The notes beneath the pieces were generated by a model. That model searched no databases and was not told the origin of the DNA. It saw only the letters and a list, made by a program, of their open reading frames with translations. The position numbers and the translations under genes are program-made. Of a stretch of DNA of 64,000 bases, positions 10,870 to 23,300 are shown piece after piece. This DNA is from Trebouxia sp. TZW2008 (Eukaryota > Chlorophyta > Trebouxiophyceae > Trebouxiales > Trebouxiaceae). The stretch is taken from the NCBI GenBank assembly GCA_002118135.1, contig BDIU01000155.1, positions 124,001-188,000 of the forward strand, read 5' to 3'. Within the stretch, counting starts at the first letter, position 1. Every line of letters begins with the position of its first letter.

Positions 10870-11365
10870 GTGCAGACGCGCCAAGAACTCAGATCAGACA
10901 GACTGCAGATATAACCCGAGAGGGACTACGTCACAGTGATCACTGCCAGGTCGTTGAGTACCTCACAGCTGGCTTGTGGCGGATGTGAAGAGGCACGAAC
11001 ATGAGGGGATGGCGCAATCATTGTTGGGCACCTGCTGGGCAAAGAGTGCTTGTCGACGGAGAGATTAGTATTGCCTGCTTCGCTTCGCGCTTCAACTGAG
11101 TGTCGGTCAGAGTGTCGATCTGTGACTGATATGACGTGAATGGTTGTTACTCATTTCCTGTGTTTACCTTCACCTGCTCAACACTTCTGCACCAGATCAC
11201 CTTTACAAGCGCAAGATACTTCAGCACCATCTGAGATCCAGGATTAGAACATGAATCCTGAACACTGCAGCATTTTCATTGCTGCGCATTCAGCAGTGTA
11301 GTTGAAGTGCACCTGATGGCGGACTGACGTATGCTCGAACAGCGACTTACAGCGCCCCTGTCGTC
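10870..11365. promoter_or_regulatory. Divergent intergenic region (496 bp)
   Basis: Lies between the start codons of the CCDC103-like gene (minus, 10869) and the subtilase gene (plus, 11366), so it should contain both promoters. No ORF, tRNA or recognisable motif was found in it. Confidence 0.5.
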
Positions 11366-14300
11366 ATGTTTGGGAGTAAGTGCGTAAGACCAAGAGTCGT
11401 GTTGTCAACCTTTGCCGTGCTCATCTGTGTGTCTTTGGCACACGGTGCTGTTCAGTCCCAAAGCCACATCAAGCTGCGAACTGGTTTTCTGAACCCTGCC
11501 ACCTTACCGCAAAGGTACACTGCCAACGCTGGGAATACTGGATTGCTTCGCAAGCTATACCTTGTGCATCAGAGAGTTGGACAGAATATCTACCTGTTTA
11601 GATGCAAGTAGGAAGCCTGATTGTCGTGCACTGATTTACAGTAACCCAGCAGACAACAGACGGTCTACACTTCAGCGAGCTCAGCCTGCGATACACGATC
11701 AGTGGGGTCATTTAGCCAACAGCTATCAGGTGATGCTCTGTCTGCATTCAGCACATTTGCCGAGTGCAAAAAAGGTGACTGTCTCAGAGGCTTTTGTGCA
11801 AATTTGCAGTATCTGTTGCACTTTGACGCTTCGGCACCAGAAGAAACCACAGAGTCCTTGCTAGAAAGCGTCAAGCTTGCCGGTGCAGTAGTAAGCAGCT
11901 ACATCCCTGATCAGACTCTGCTGGTGATTGCTCAACCAGAGCATGTTGAGGCGTTGAAGAAGATAGAAGGTCTCTCTTTGCATCTCAGCATCAGCAACTT
12001 GATAGGCAGTGATCGTCATCCAACTACTGCAGTCACGTCTGCAACCTCCATGCTTCGGCACATGATGTTGAGGCAGAATTGGTTCAGCAAAGTTTGACTG
12101 AAATGTGTACAAACGTAATCATGCTTTGGGCCTTAGACTCAACCTGGTTGCTATGGCACAGCTACAGTGCATGCCTTGTTTGAATTACACAAACCAGGCT
12201 GAATTGAGCTCCTCAAAATTTGCACACTTGTTGCCAAGCTTTGCCTTAATGTCTACATCAGGTCGCATGCATGCAGCAGTGGCTAATCGGCTGACATGTG
12301 AGTGACAAAGCAGGGGTCTTATGGGTGGGTGACTTCCATGAAGAGTACAAGGCAGCACCAGAGGCTCAACGCTTACTGGACTGGATCCATGGCAGAGGCA
12401 TGCAGCACATTGTCAGCCATTCACCAGGATCTGTTCCACGGCCGCACAGCCTGCATGCATACATACGTCCTGCAGCAGACGGCAGCAAAGTCATTCTGTT
12501 TGATGTGTCCTTCCCTCAGCACTTGGATCAGCTGCAGCACGCCATGCAGCCAAATGCCCTGGGGCAGAATGCCTCGACAGCCCTGTTGGACCTGTCGCTG
12601 AATGCAAGTCAGCCCTCTGGGTTCTCTCCCTCTGTTGCAGCAGCCGCTGACTGGCAAGCGCCACTGGCGAGTTTGTGTCACAGCCAGTGCAGCATCACAG
12701 CCTTGGGGCAGCGAATTGTTGTCAGAGCACCTGTGCTGTACTCCAAGGTATACAACATGCTACCTTCACTATGCTGTGGCTGTTTTCATGTAGGCGTATG
12801 AGTATGTGCAGGTGCATGACAAAGTGTATCTGCATGTGTATGTGTACGTGTGTGCGTATATGTATGCGTATGTGTATGCGCATGCGTATGTGTATGCTGT
12901 TCCACGGAACTTGAGCTCCATCAGTGCCTGCAGCTATTGCAAGCTGCTTGCTAGGTGCATGATTCCTTGATGCATTTGCTTTCATCCTGCTTGCTGATGA
13001 CAGAACCTGCGCAAGTCAACACACTAAGCTTCTTTGTTGGCAACTGAAGCATCTCTACTGAAGCTACAAGGCCTCAGGCAGGATCTGCTGCACTTTGCAA
13101 TGGTCTATTGCCTACATACAAATGCACCCATGCACCACTTGTTGATGACATCATCTGTGCACCACCAAACTGCTATTGGGAGGGGTGTCAGGGCCATATG
13201 CTGATGCATGCGACATCAAACTTGATTATGTGCCAAGCATGCCGGTTAGCATGCTCGGCAGATGGCATGACACATTTTGTGGATTCAAATGGCAGGTTGT
13301 AGTGGACTGGCTCATTGCACAACCCCAAGTCCACTGGGTCAGCCCAAGACCCCAGACCAAGGCTGCAAACTTCTTTGCCACTGGGATCAGTCAAGTGGGC
13401 ATGGCGGCAACATTTGCTCAGGCGGGAAACACTGCTCCAGGGGCTTCTGGCGACAGCGGCACCCATCCTTTTTGGGATGCAGGTAAACTGCTTTGCCAAT
13501 GTGCTTCATGGGTTGGCTTTGACCTGACAAACTGCAGTTGTCACAATGTTCATGTTTGCTCGATTGATGACTAACGGTCACTGAATCTGCCTACGCTTCA
13601 AGTTTGCCAATGTCTTTGACATGAAGTAGTGCTGGCCATCACCTTCTAAGGGAGTACAAGTCAAAACGCTGGCACCATGCTAAGCAGCTGACTTGCAACG
13701 ACACTGGCATTGTTTGACTGCACTGCACATTTGCTGATTTTAACGTGCCATGCCCTGCACGGCTGAAAGAGCTGGGCCAAATTTTGCATATGGGTGATAC
13801 ATTGACTGACTGCACTGCATGCTTGCTGATTCTCATGTGCCAGAGGTCCCTACAGCACCAAGACTGCCGACTGTAGTTTGCCATGCCTCCAGGGTTGAAT
13901 GGCCTGGGTCAGACTGTACAAATGGGTGATACTGGCATTGACTGGCTGCACAGCATGTATGCTGAATCCAGCATGCCAGGCCCAGGCACAGGTCCCTCCC
14001 TCACAGCCACTACTCGCTCAAAGGTGCCATGCTGTGCAGGCTTGAATGGTTTGGGCCAGATTGTGGGCATGGGCGATACTGGCGTTGACTGGCTGCACTG
14101 CACATTTGCCGACTCCAATGTGCCAGGACCAGGCACAGGTCCCTACCTGACAGAGACTGCAGCCACTGGGGGTTACCTGTACTGGGTCAGCACCACCCAC
14201 CGCAAGATTGTGTACTACCGCCAGTACAGCGACAATGTGGATGGCAACGGGCATGGCACTCACTGTGCTGGAAGCGTTTTGGGTTCTCTGCAGAACCCAA

Positions 14301-17300
14301 GTAAGCGCCTTTGCTGCTGCTGATACTGCGGCTGCTAAGACTGCTGATGCTGGTGGTGGTGGTGTTGCGGCTATTGAGGATACTGCCGCTGCTGCTGCTG
14401 TGCCCACTGCCGCTGCTGTTGCTGCCGTTTTTACTGTTGCGGCTGCTGCTGCTGCTGCTGCTGCTGCTCATGGTGTTGCTAGTGCTGCTTTGTCTGCTGC
14501 TTGGCTGCTGCTACTGTTGCTGCTGCTGCTGCTGCCGCTTGATTACTGCTGCTGCTGCTGTTTCCACTGCTGCTGCTATTGCTGCTGCTGCTGTTTCCAC
14601 TGCTGCTGCTATTGCTGCTGCTGCTGTTGATGCTGCTGCTATTGCTGCTGCTGCTATTGCTGCTGCTGCTATTGCTGCTGCTACTACTGCCCAAGCTGCT
14701 TCTGGTGCACGCTCCTGACCATAGCATCTTTGTCTTGATGAATGCCACAACACCAGGCCTTGCATGTGGCACTGACTTTTTCAACACTGGTAGTTTGCCG
14801 TGCAGGCTATACAGGTTGGCAGGGTATGGCTCCAAATGCCAAAATAGCTTTCCAGGACCTAGGGTCAGGCACCACTGGCTCCATCGACACCCCTGATGAC
14901 TTGGCTAATGATTACTATCAGCTGTCATACAACCAGTAAGTCAGACGCAGTATAAGAAAGCCGTATGCTGAATGCTTGATTGCATATGTAGCCAACTTGT
15001 TGAACAACACGCTCTTGCTGCACACCGGTGCAAGTTTGATCTCCATATAGCAATTCTGCTGGCACCTTGCTGTTGCAGCAAGATGCATCACATGACTGCA
15101 ACAGCAAGGTCATGATGACAATGGGTTGAAACCTTGATGTGTAGGGGTGCAAGGACTCGCTCTGACTTTTGTGGCTCAGTCTTGCCAGCATACGATGCCT
15201 TGGTGTATGATGTGGACCTGTTTGCCTGCTACCGCCCCAGCCCAACTTTGCTGCCAAGCACCCAGCAGAAACATAAAACCTCACAAGCAAGCATGTTCAT
15301 GGCGACAATGGGTTCAGATGCCGCTGAGCAAGGCTGCAAGGGTTCACTCTGACTCCTGAAGATCAGGCTCTGGCACAAGATACCCTTTTCATGCCAACCC
15401 ACTGGCAAGCATGTAAATACTGATGATCAGATACATACGGATGCAAAGAAGGGCAAGGATAACTTTGAATGCATATGCGGCCGTTGTCATGCAACCTCAA
15501 CAACCAGCATGCAACTGTTGATGCTGCTGACGATGATAAAGAAGATGACAGTGAATATGATGATGCAGATGTCAATGCTTCTATGGATGCGCAGGGGTGC
15601 AAGGATTCACTCTGACTCCTGGGGCTCAGGCTCTCCAGCGTATGATGCCTTGGCTTATGATGTGGACCTGTTTGCTTACTACCGCCCAGACTTCCTGCCC
15701 ATCTTTGCTGCCGGCAACTTTGGGTACGAGGAGGTGGATTCAACCATCTCTTCTCCCTCTGTTGCCAAGAACTGCCTGTCAGTGGGTGAGCGCAATGACT
15801 CATTGTGCCTATGAGCGCACCTTTTGCACTGAATGTTGCCAAGGTCTCCTGCAGCACTGCCCTGACTTTGTGGCAACAAGATGGACTCCACCATTTCCTC
15901 TCCCTCTCTGGCCGAGAATTGTCTGTTTGTGGGTCAGCGCAGCTACTGCCCGTTTTGCTAATGGCTAATCGAGGAAATTTGTGCTGTTGTCCTTCATTGC
16001 ATGATTTCACAGTGTGTTGCAGGGCTCACATACAATAGTTATTGGTGCACTACAATGCTGATTGTGTTGCGTGACACCATGGTCACTACATTTCTAGCTC
16101 AGCACTCACAGCATGGGCATAGACCACCATGTTGTGTCTTGTTTACACAGCAAGTATGCATGCAGCTGTCAGACAGCGCCTCTCGCACAGACTCTCCAGC
16201 CCTGTTCCTTCTAGTCTGGTCATCACTACCCTGTTGTCACTATACTGACCATGCCTGCAATTCCCTTGGTCTTTTTGCTGCATGCAACTAGAACTGACTA
16301 ATTGTCTGATGAATTGATGAAGGGTATGACTAAGTGACTGGTCAAACGACTAACTGACTGGTCAAACGACTGACTGACTGGCTGGCTGACTGACTGGCTG
16401 ATTGACTGACTGGCTGACTGATTGCTGTTCACAAGCGCAAGCTTGAACGTTTGATTAATGTATTGACTGACCGCCTGACTGACGCAGTCCTGTTCACAGG
16501 TGCAAGCCTGACTGCCACCTACACTGGCACTGTCGAGCAGGAGGTAGTGAGCACAGACAGCAAGACCTACCAGATGACTATCTCAGGTTCCCTCACCGCC
16601 AGCTCAGCAGCGGACCTCACACACACCATCATGCTTGCCTATTTTGGCAACACCTTGGACAGTGCGGTTAGCTCTGGGATGTCATATCCGTTGGTTGCTG
16701 GTGTGCCGGCTGATGGCTGCTCTTCTTTGAGTTTCCCTTACAGTCTGCCTGGGAAGGTGGTGCTGCTACAGAGGGGCAACTGCACGTACCAAAACAAGGT
16801 ACTGTCCTGTGCTTGTTCAATTCTCATGCAATGTACAGTGCAGTCAGCTCTGGCTTGTCATATCCATTGGTTGCTGGTGTGCTGGCTGGTTGATGTCTGC
16901 GTTGGGTTTCCCTTACACTCTGCCTGCGAAAGTGGTGCTCTGGACAGTTGTGGTTGCTCAACTAGTATTGATGAACCTTTTGTCTCAGCTGTGATTTACT
17001 GGCAGCAAAAGTTGTCTTTGTGACCAGTGTATAGCCCAGTCCCCCGCTCATTGACAACATTACGGTGGTCTGGACGAGCAGGTGTCTGTCTGACCTTAGC
17101 ATCTACAGTCAAGGCTGTTGCTCGACTTGTATGTGACAGCTGTCACAAGCCTATAACGCAGAGTAAGGTGTCTTGGCAAGCAATGCACTTGCATTTCAAT
17201 GTCTGCCTTTGCATTCACGACCTGCCATTCACGTTGCGCCTGATGAATGACTCCAGCTGTCCAACATACGTCACTGTGCACCCAAGCCAATGTCTATGAT

Positions 17301-20300
17301 GCACTGATACTTGTCGGATATTGTCCACAGTCCAACACCTTGCACCAGGCTGATTTACCTGCCGCCATACTCATGTGTAGTCTCCTGACCAACAACAGAC
17401 TGTTCAATTTGCAGGTGGCCAATGCACAGAAGGGGGGCGCCTTTGCTGCTATTGTGTACAACAACCAGGAGGATGGCTTTGAGAAGATGACAGCGGATGC
17501 CGGTTGGACAGGACCCACAATCACCATGCCTTCAGCCTTTATTCCTGCCAGTACAGCAAGGCCAATGCTGCAGGATCTGCTAGCAGGAGCTAGCCTGCAG
17601 GTCTTGCTTCTTCTTGCTCTTCAACTGCCGCTCCTCTTCTTCTCCTTGCTTCTGTATGCTTGATCTCCCCTGCTGATCCTCTTCTGTGCTTTGATGCTGT
17701 GTCCCCTGTCCTTTGTCTCTGGTCAGAGTCGAGATGCTTTTTGCACAGACTGTTGCGCATGCGCTGCATGTGAATTTTGGTGTTCTTACTCCTGCAGATG
17801 ACCTTCAAGCGCTTAGACACGTTGTCAATCCTTCAATTACAATGTAACAAGATGCACTCTGTGTTGACTGGCTGCTGCATGTATACTGCAGGCCACCTTG
17901 AGAGCCTTGAACTTGTCAGGCTACTGCTTGAAAGCTTATCATCGTCTTGACTCCGCATGTGTGTGCTGCATATCCCCTCAAATGGTTTGACTCTGCCTGG
18001 TGACGACTTGCAAGCATGGTTCTAAAAGCATTGACACGCTGCTGCATGTATGGTGCAGCTGACCAGTGGGAGAGCCTAACAGCTTCTCATTCATCGACTG
18101 CTGCATGGCACACTTGGCACCTTGATTTTGCCACCAGACCGCTTGAAAGTACAATGATGTTTGCATTGACTGGGTGGTGCAGGTGACCTTTGGTGCCTTG
18201 ACACTGCCAGCTGACCAGTGGGAGAGCCTGGCCTCCTTGCTTACTTGTAAGTCTTGCAGCTGCTGCTGCTGATACATTAAGCATTGACTGGCTTCTACGT
18301 GTGTGGTGCAGGTGATCTTGAGTGCATGGACTTTGCCAGCTTGTTGGTGAGAGAGCCTGCCCTAGTTCTCCTCTGTGTGCCCACAAGTCTTGCAGCTGCT
18401 GCTACTGATACTTCAAGCGTCGACTGGCTGCTGCATGTTTACAGGTGACCTTTGGTGCCTTGACTTTGCCAGCTGATCGGTGGGAAAGCCTGGCCTATTT
18501 CTCCTCTGTGGGTCCCACCCTGGATGGCCGCTTCAAGCCAGACATCATTGCACCTGGCACCACCATCTCACCCTACTCTGATGGGTGAGTCACAGCCTCG
18601 AACTTTGTACACAGCTGCCAATGGACTGGTCACTGCTGGTCAACATAAACATGCTTCTGGAGGCACCTGCTTGCCTGCTGCTTTGTGCAGTCGAACCCCA
18701 GCGAAATCAAATGATCTGCATCACATATTCTCGCAAAGATTGATCTATCATTGTGATGCTGTAAGCTGAATAAGCCTCAAATGTTGCATGTTTGATTGCA
18801 ATATTTTGGGGCGGCCAGACTGCATCTCCTCACGCACATAAGCTTTATTTTAGTTCATGTGGCGAGTCAAAGCCTGTTTGCAAGCTTTCCTCTTGTATGC
18901 TGCAGCAACACCAATCCTAATAACTGCGCCCTGGGAGTGGACAGAGGGACCTCCATGTCCACTCCTGTAGTAGCCGGGGCTGTAGCCTTGGTGCGCCAGT
19001 ACTTCACTGAGGGCTGGTACCCCTCTGGCACCAAGACGCCCTCCTCCGCCTACACCCCGTCAGGAGCGCTTCTGAAGGCTGTTGTCCTAGGTATGCAGTC
19101 AGAACAATCACCAACCATTCTTCCTTTTTGGAGTCACACAGCATGGCACTGTGGCAGCGACAGCTTCACTGTGCGATGATGTTTATTGCAGTGTGTGGCG
19201 TGGATTTGCCTGAGCCTGGTGGCAGCAGATGTTGCAAATCAAGGTTTCAAGCACGCATGCCGGGGCGCCATGAATGGAAAATAATTGTTTTGATGTGCTG
19301 CAGTGCAACGTTAAAATAATATGTTGTTTCAAGGCCTCCTTGCATTGATTCTTGCGATTTCAGTAGGTTTCAGGTCATTGTCACTATTTACCATATGCCC
19401 TGAGGCCATCACGTGTGAGCTGAATTACTTGTGAAAACTGCATGCAACGATAACAATGCCTGTCACTGCTCGTGGATTAGCTGTCTGTCCAAATAGGGCT
19501 GTAGTCATGACTGTATGGTTGCTTGTAAGCTGTATGAGCCCTTACACTTTGCCATAAACTTCGGAAGTTTGTGCTATGTTTGAAATACCACATCCTCTAG
19601 CACATTGCCTGCAGAATGAACTGTTGTTTGCTATGTCTGTTTGAGAAGAAGTTTGATTTTCTGCTACGAACACTTGAATTTGTCTGCACAGGTGGGGCTG
19701 TGGCCATGACAGGCCTGACACCAGACTCAGACCCTTCCAAGGATGGGGTACCCCTGGACATGCCACCCTCAACCCGTCAGGGGTTTGGCCGCTTGCAGCT
19801 CAGCAACAGCGTACCACTCTCGACCTACACTGGTGGACTGGCTACCATGCAGGCAAGCTGCTTGTATACCTCAAGCTCTGTACCTAAACCATGTTCTGGT
19901 GCCGTCAATGTGCTCAAGTCTTGCCATGGTACCCCACATTGTGATGCATGCTCACACTGACAATCAGTATTGCGTGTGACATGAAGGCACATTACAAGTC
20001 ACAGCATTCACAAGGGGTTACTTCATACAAGAAATATACAATATATGCAGCCTGCTTGAAAGGCTTAGAGTTGCTTTCAGGTGCTGGACAGGGTGCCCAT
20101 GCCTGCTAGAGGCGCCAGCCTCAAGTTCTGTGTGACGGCCAGTGGGGGACCCCTTAAAGTGACCCTGGTGTGGAATGACAGGCCCAATGATCTGAGCGCC
20201 GCCACACAGCTAGTGAACGACTTAGACCTGATCGTGTATGCCAACAGCCTGAACGGCTATTCGCGTGTGGGCAACGGCTTCCCAGATCATGTGAATAATG

Positions 20301-23300
20301 TGGAGCAGGTGAGCCAGCCAGTGTATCAGATCCCGCATACTATGAGTTCATCTGCACATGCACAGCGCAGGCAGGGTTTCTAGTACTTTGAAGCATACCA
20401 CGTGAGAGGCGATTCCAGTGTATTAGGCTATCAGAGGGTGTATGCAGATACATACACTGAAAGTTTACAGTACATGTGCATTGAACCCAGTTGCATGCAT
20501 TTTTTGTGCTGATGTCAGGGTCTACGTTTGTCCACAGGCACATTGGAGCTGCTGGCTGATTGAGAGTGGTGCACCCTGCACCAGAGCACATCATGTGCAC
20601 ATAAGTACTTCTCTGCTGCATGCGAATCTGAGTGTACGCTGCTGATGCTCATTCCAGTCTTATTCAGCAAACCAGCTGTTGCTCATCTGACTCCTCACCA
20701 TTCACCTGTACTAACCTCAACATTACAGCACTATTGCACCAGCAGGTGATGCTCGCCTGACTCTGCCAATGCAGGGGACTGAAACAGGATCAGCACTATA
20801 GCACGATCTGATGCTATCAGGGGCGCTCATTGTGTTCCAACGTTGCAGGTGTACTGGGACAGCCTCAGTGCTGGCTTGGTTGTCATTGTGGTGGTGTCTA
20901 AGACCATCGCCCTCCCGCTGACAGCCTACGATACCTTCTCACTAGTTGTGCAAGGCAGCTTCACCGGCGAGCTGCAGTCCAGCTACAACCCTGGCTGGAG
21001 CGGCACAACCACCACGATATGCAGCCTGCCGGTTGCACACATCGCCTCGGCGCCCGCTGTTCTGTCCAAAGGGCTCACACCTAGCTTCACCTTCGCAACC
21101 ACGAGGGACCTTGCCACGAACGGCTTTCAGTGCAAGCTGTCTGGCAGCGGTGGTTCTACTACTGCCAGCAGTGGCAAGCCCCTGTCAGACTGGGCAGCTT
21201 GTACCAGCCCCAAGACGTACACCTTCACGTCTGCTGGGGGTGCCAATGATGGGGCATACTTGTTTTCAGTCAGGGCCACTGGTGAGATTACCCAGTCTAT
21301 ATTGCAACTAGCTGTCTTCACATGAGAAGTCTTGCTGAATGTGACAGCGTGCGCAGCCAGGCCTCATCAGCAGATGCTCAGCCGAAGCAGCAAATGGTGC
21401 ACATATAGATTTACCTGGTGACATAGCTTCAGAAGCCATTGCGTACAGCGTGATGGCTAAACATGATTTCCAAAGGACTGTTGTTCTGTCACAAACTGAC
21501 ATAATGTGTCCGCAACACGCTGGCATTCAAAGCTGAGCGATTGAGGTAACTTCTTGTGCAGGCTACACTGTCCAGGATGCACGCATGTTCAATCTGAAGA
21601 CAACAGCGCCGGTCACTCAGATCAGTAGCTTTACAGCGCCTGAGTCCTTCTCATCAAGGAGCGCCATCTTCACCTTGAGTGTCCAGGACAACAGGGACGT
21701 GACCTGGCAGTGCCGCATCACCCTCACCAGCGGCACTTGGGATGGTGGGATGGTGTATGGCTTGGCCACCGTTCCCGCAGCTGGGGCCACAGGCTCAACA
21801 TCATGGCAGGCTTGTACTGACCCACAGGTGCTCACACTGAGCCATGGTCTGTGGCAGTTTCTGTCTTGTGCAGTCAGGCTGTGTGCAAACATGCATGATG
21901 TCTGCTGCAGCGTTGGTGTAGTGACCCACAGGTGCTCAGGCTAAGCCATAGTCTGCGGCACTTTTCTGTCTTGAGCAGTCAGGCTGTTTCCACTGGCATG
22001 CATGATATCTGCTGCTGCATCAGTACAGAGAAATTCAAGCTGCTTTCTGTCATATGCAGTCAGACTGTGTGCTTGCTGCTGCGCCACCATGATGTACTTT
22101 GTGGAGACAAAGGGATGGTAGAGAATGTAGCCTTCAAACATTCAGACTGCCTGCACTAGCCACAGGGGGCCATCTGACTCACAAGCAGGCAGCTGAACTG
22201 AACCAGCTGCTGTGCATCGTATCTCAGCGTGCCAAGCATGGAGCATCTGACTCATCTGATTGGTTTCCTTGCTGAGCAGGAGTATCTGTCCTTGCCTGGG
22301 GCCTCATACACCTTCCAAGCTCAGGCCACAGATCTTGCCGGCAATGTTGAGAGTGCCACTGCCACCAGCTCTAACTCCCAGTCGTGGCCGGCCTCTGGAG
22401 CTCTGACCCTACCCTCACCCCATGCCATCATTACAGGTGTGGTCAATGACTGAACCTAACCCTTATTGCATGCCACCATCACAGGTATGCTTCACAGCTG
22501 AGATCAATTTCACCACATGACATCATTACCGCTGCAATATGCTACTGACCTTACCCTCATCCTACGCCATCATCACAGGTATGGGTCACAAATTGGTGCC
22601 TCACGCAAGGCAGCTGGTCCCAGCTGTGCCTGTCCTGTCATAAGCAAGCATAATGAGCATGGAGGACATATACACAACCATAGCTCAATATGTTGCCACG
22701 TGTCAGCATTTAAGTCATCTCAAGCAAAGTAAGCTGTACATTCAAAGCACATCGCATCCAGACCTTCACCCTTAGCGAAGTTCTTGGGTAGCTGTCAGCT
22801 GACACGTGTGCACTAAGCACTGACTTGTATCTTAGAATGGTGTGTAAGCCCCCGCGGCTGGCAAAATGTCAAGCCCATAGGGCAAAGCACATGGACTCGA
22901 CTTTCAGAGGCAGCGTTTTGCTGGAGGCCCTGCTGCTTGAAGACGCGTATAGCCCATTGCTTCAGTCCAGTCCTCAAAAGTATCAAAGCAGGTCAGGGCA
23001 AGCTTCTGCTGTGCTGGTGTGCAGGTGGTACAACAGGGTCGGTGTATGTCAACAATGCAAGCATCAGCTTTGCAGCCTACCCAGCAAGCAGCTCAGCCAC
23101 ATATCAGTGCAGGCTGGAAGTTTACTCAGACACAAGCAGCACCTGGAGCGTCCAGATTGCCTTTGCTGCTTGCACGTCACCCAAGGTAACGCATCGCATC
23201 TGATGTAGGCATGGCCAATTGCAGCACATATGTCATTGGCAACAGAGAGACAGCTGACACTTTGATGTTCAGCTAAGCAATGCTGGCAAGCCAGGCTTCT

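Noticed and set aside
14187..14835. Several overlapping poly-Leu, poly-Ala and poly-Ser ORFs
   Set aside because: Products of the CTG satellite in a subtilase intron; the flanking exons join in phase without it.
15363..16010. Minus-strand ORF of 215 codons
   Set aside because: Antisense to subtilase exon 8 and its echoes; no domain and no splice context.
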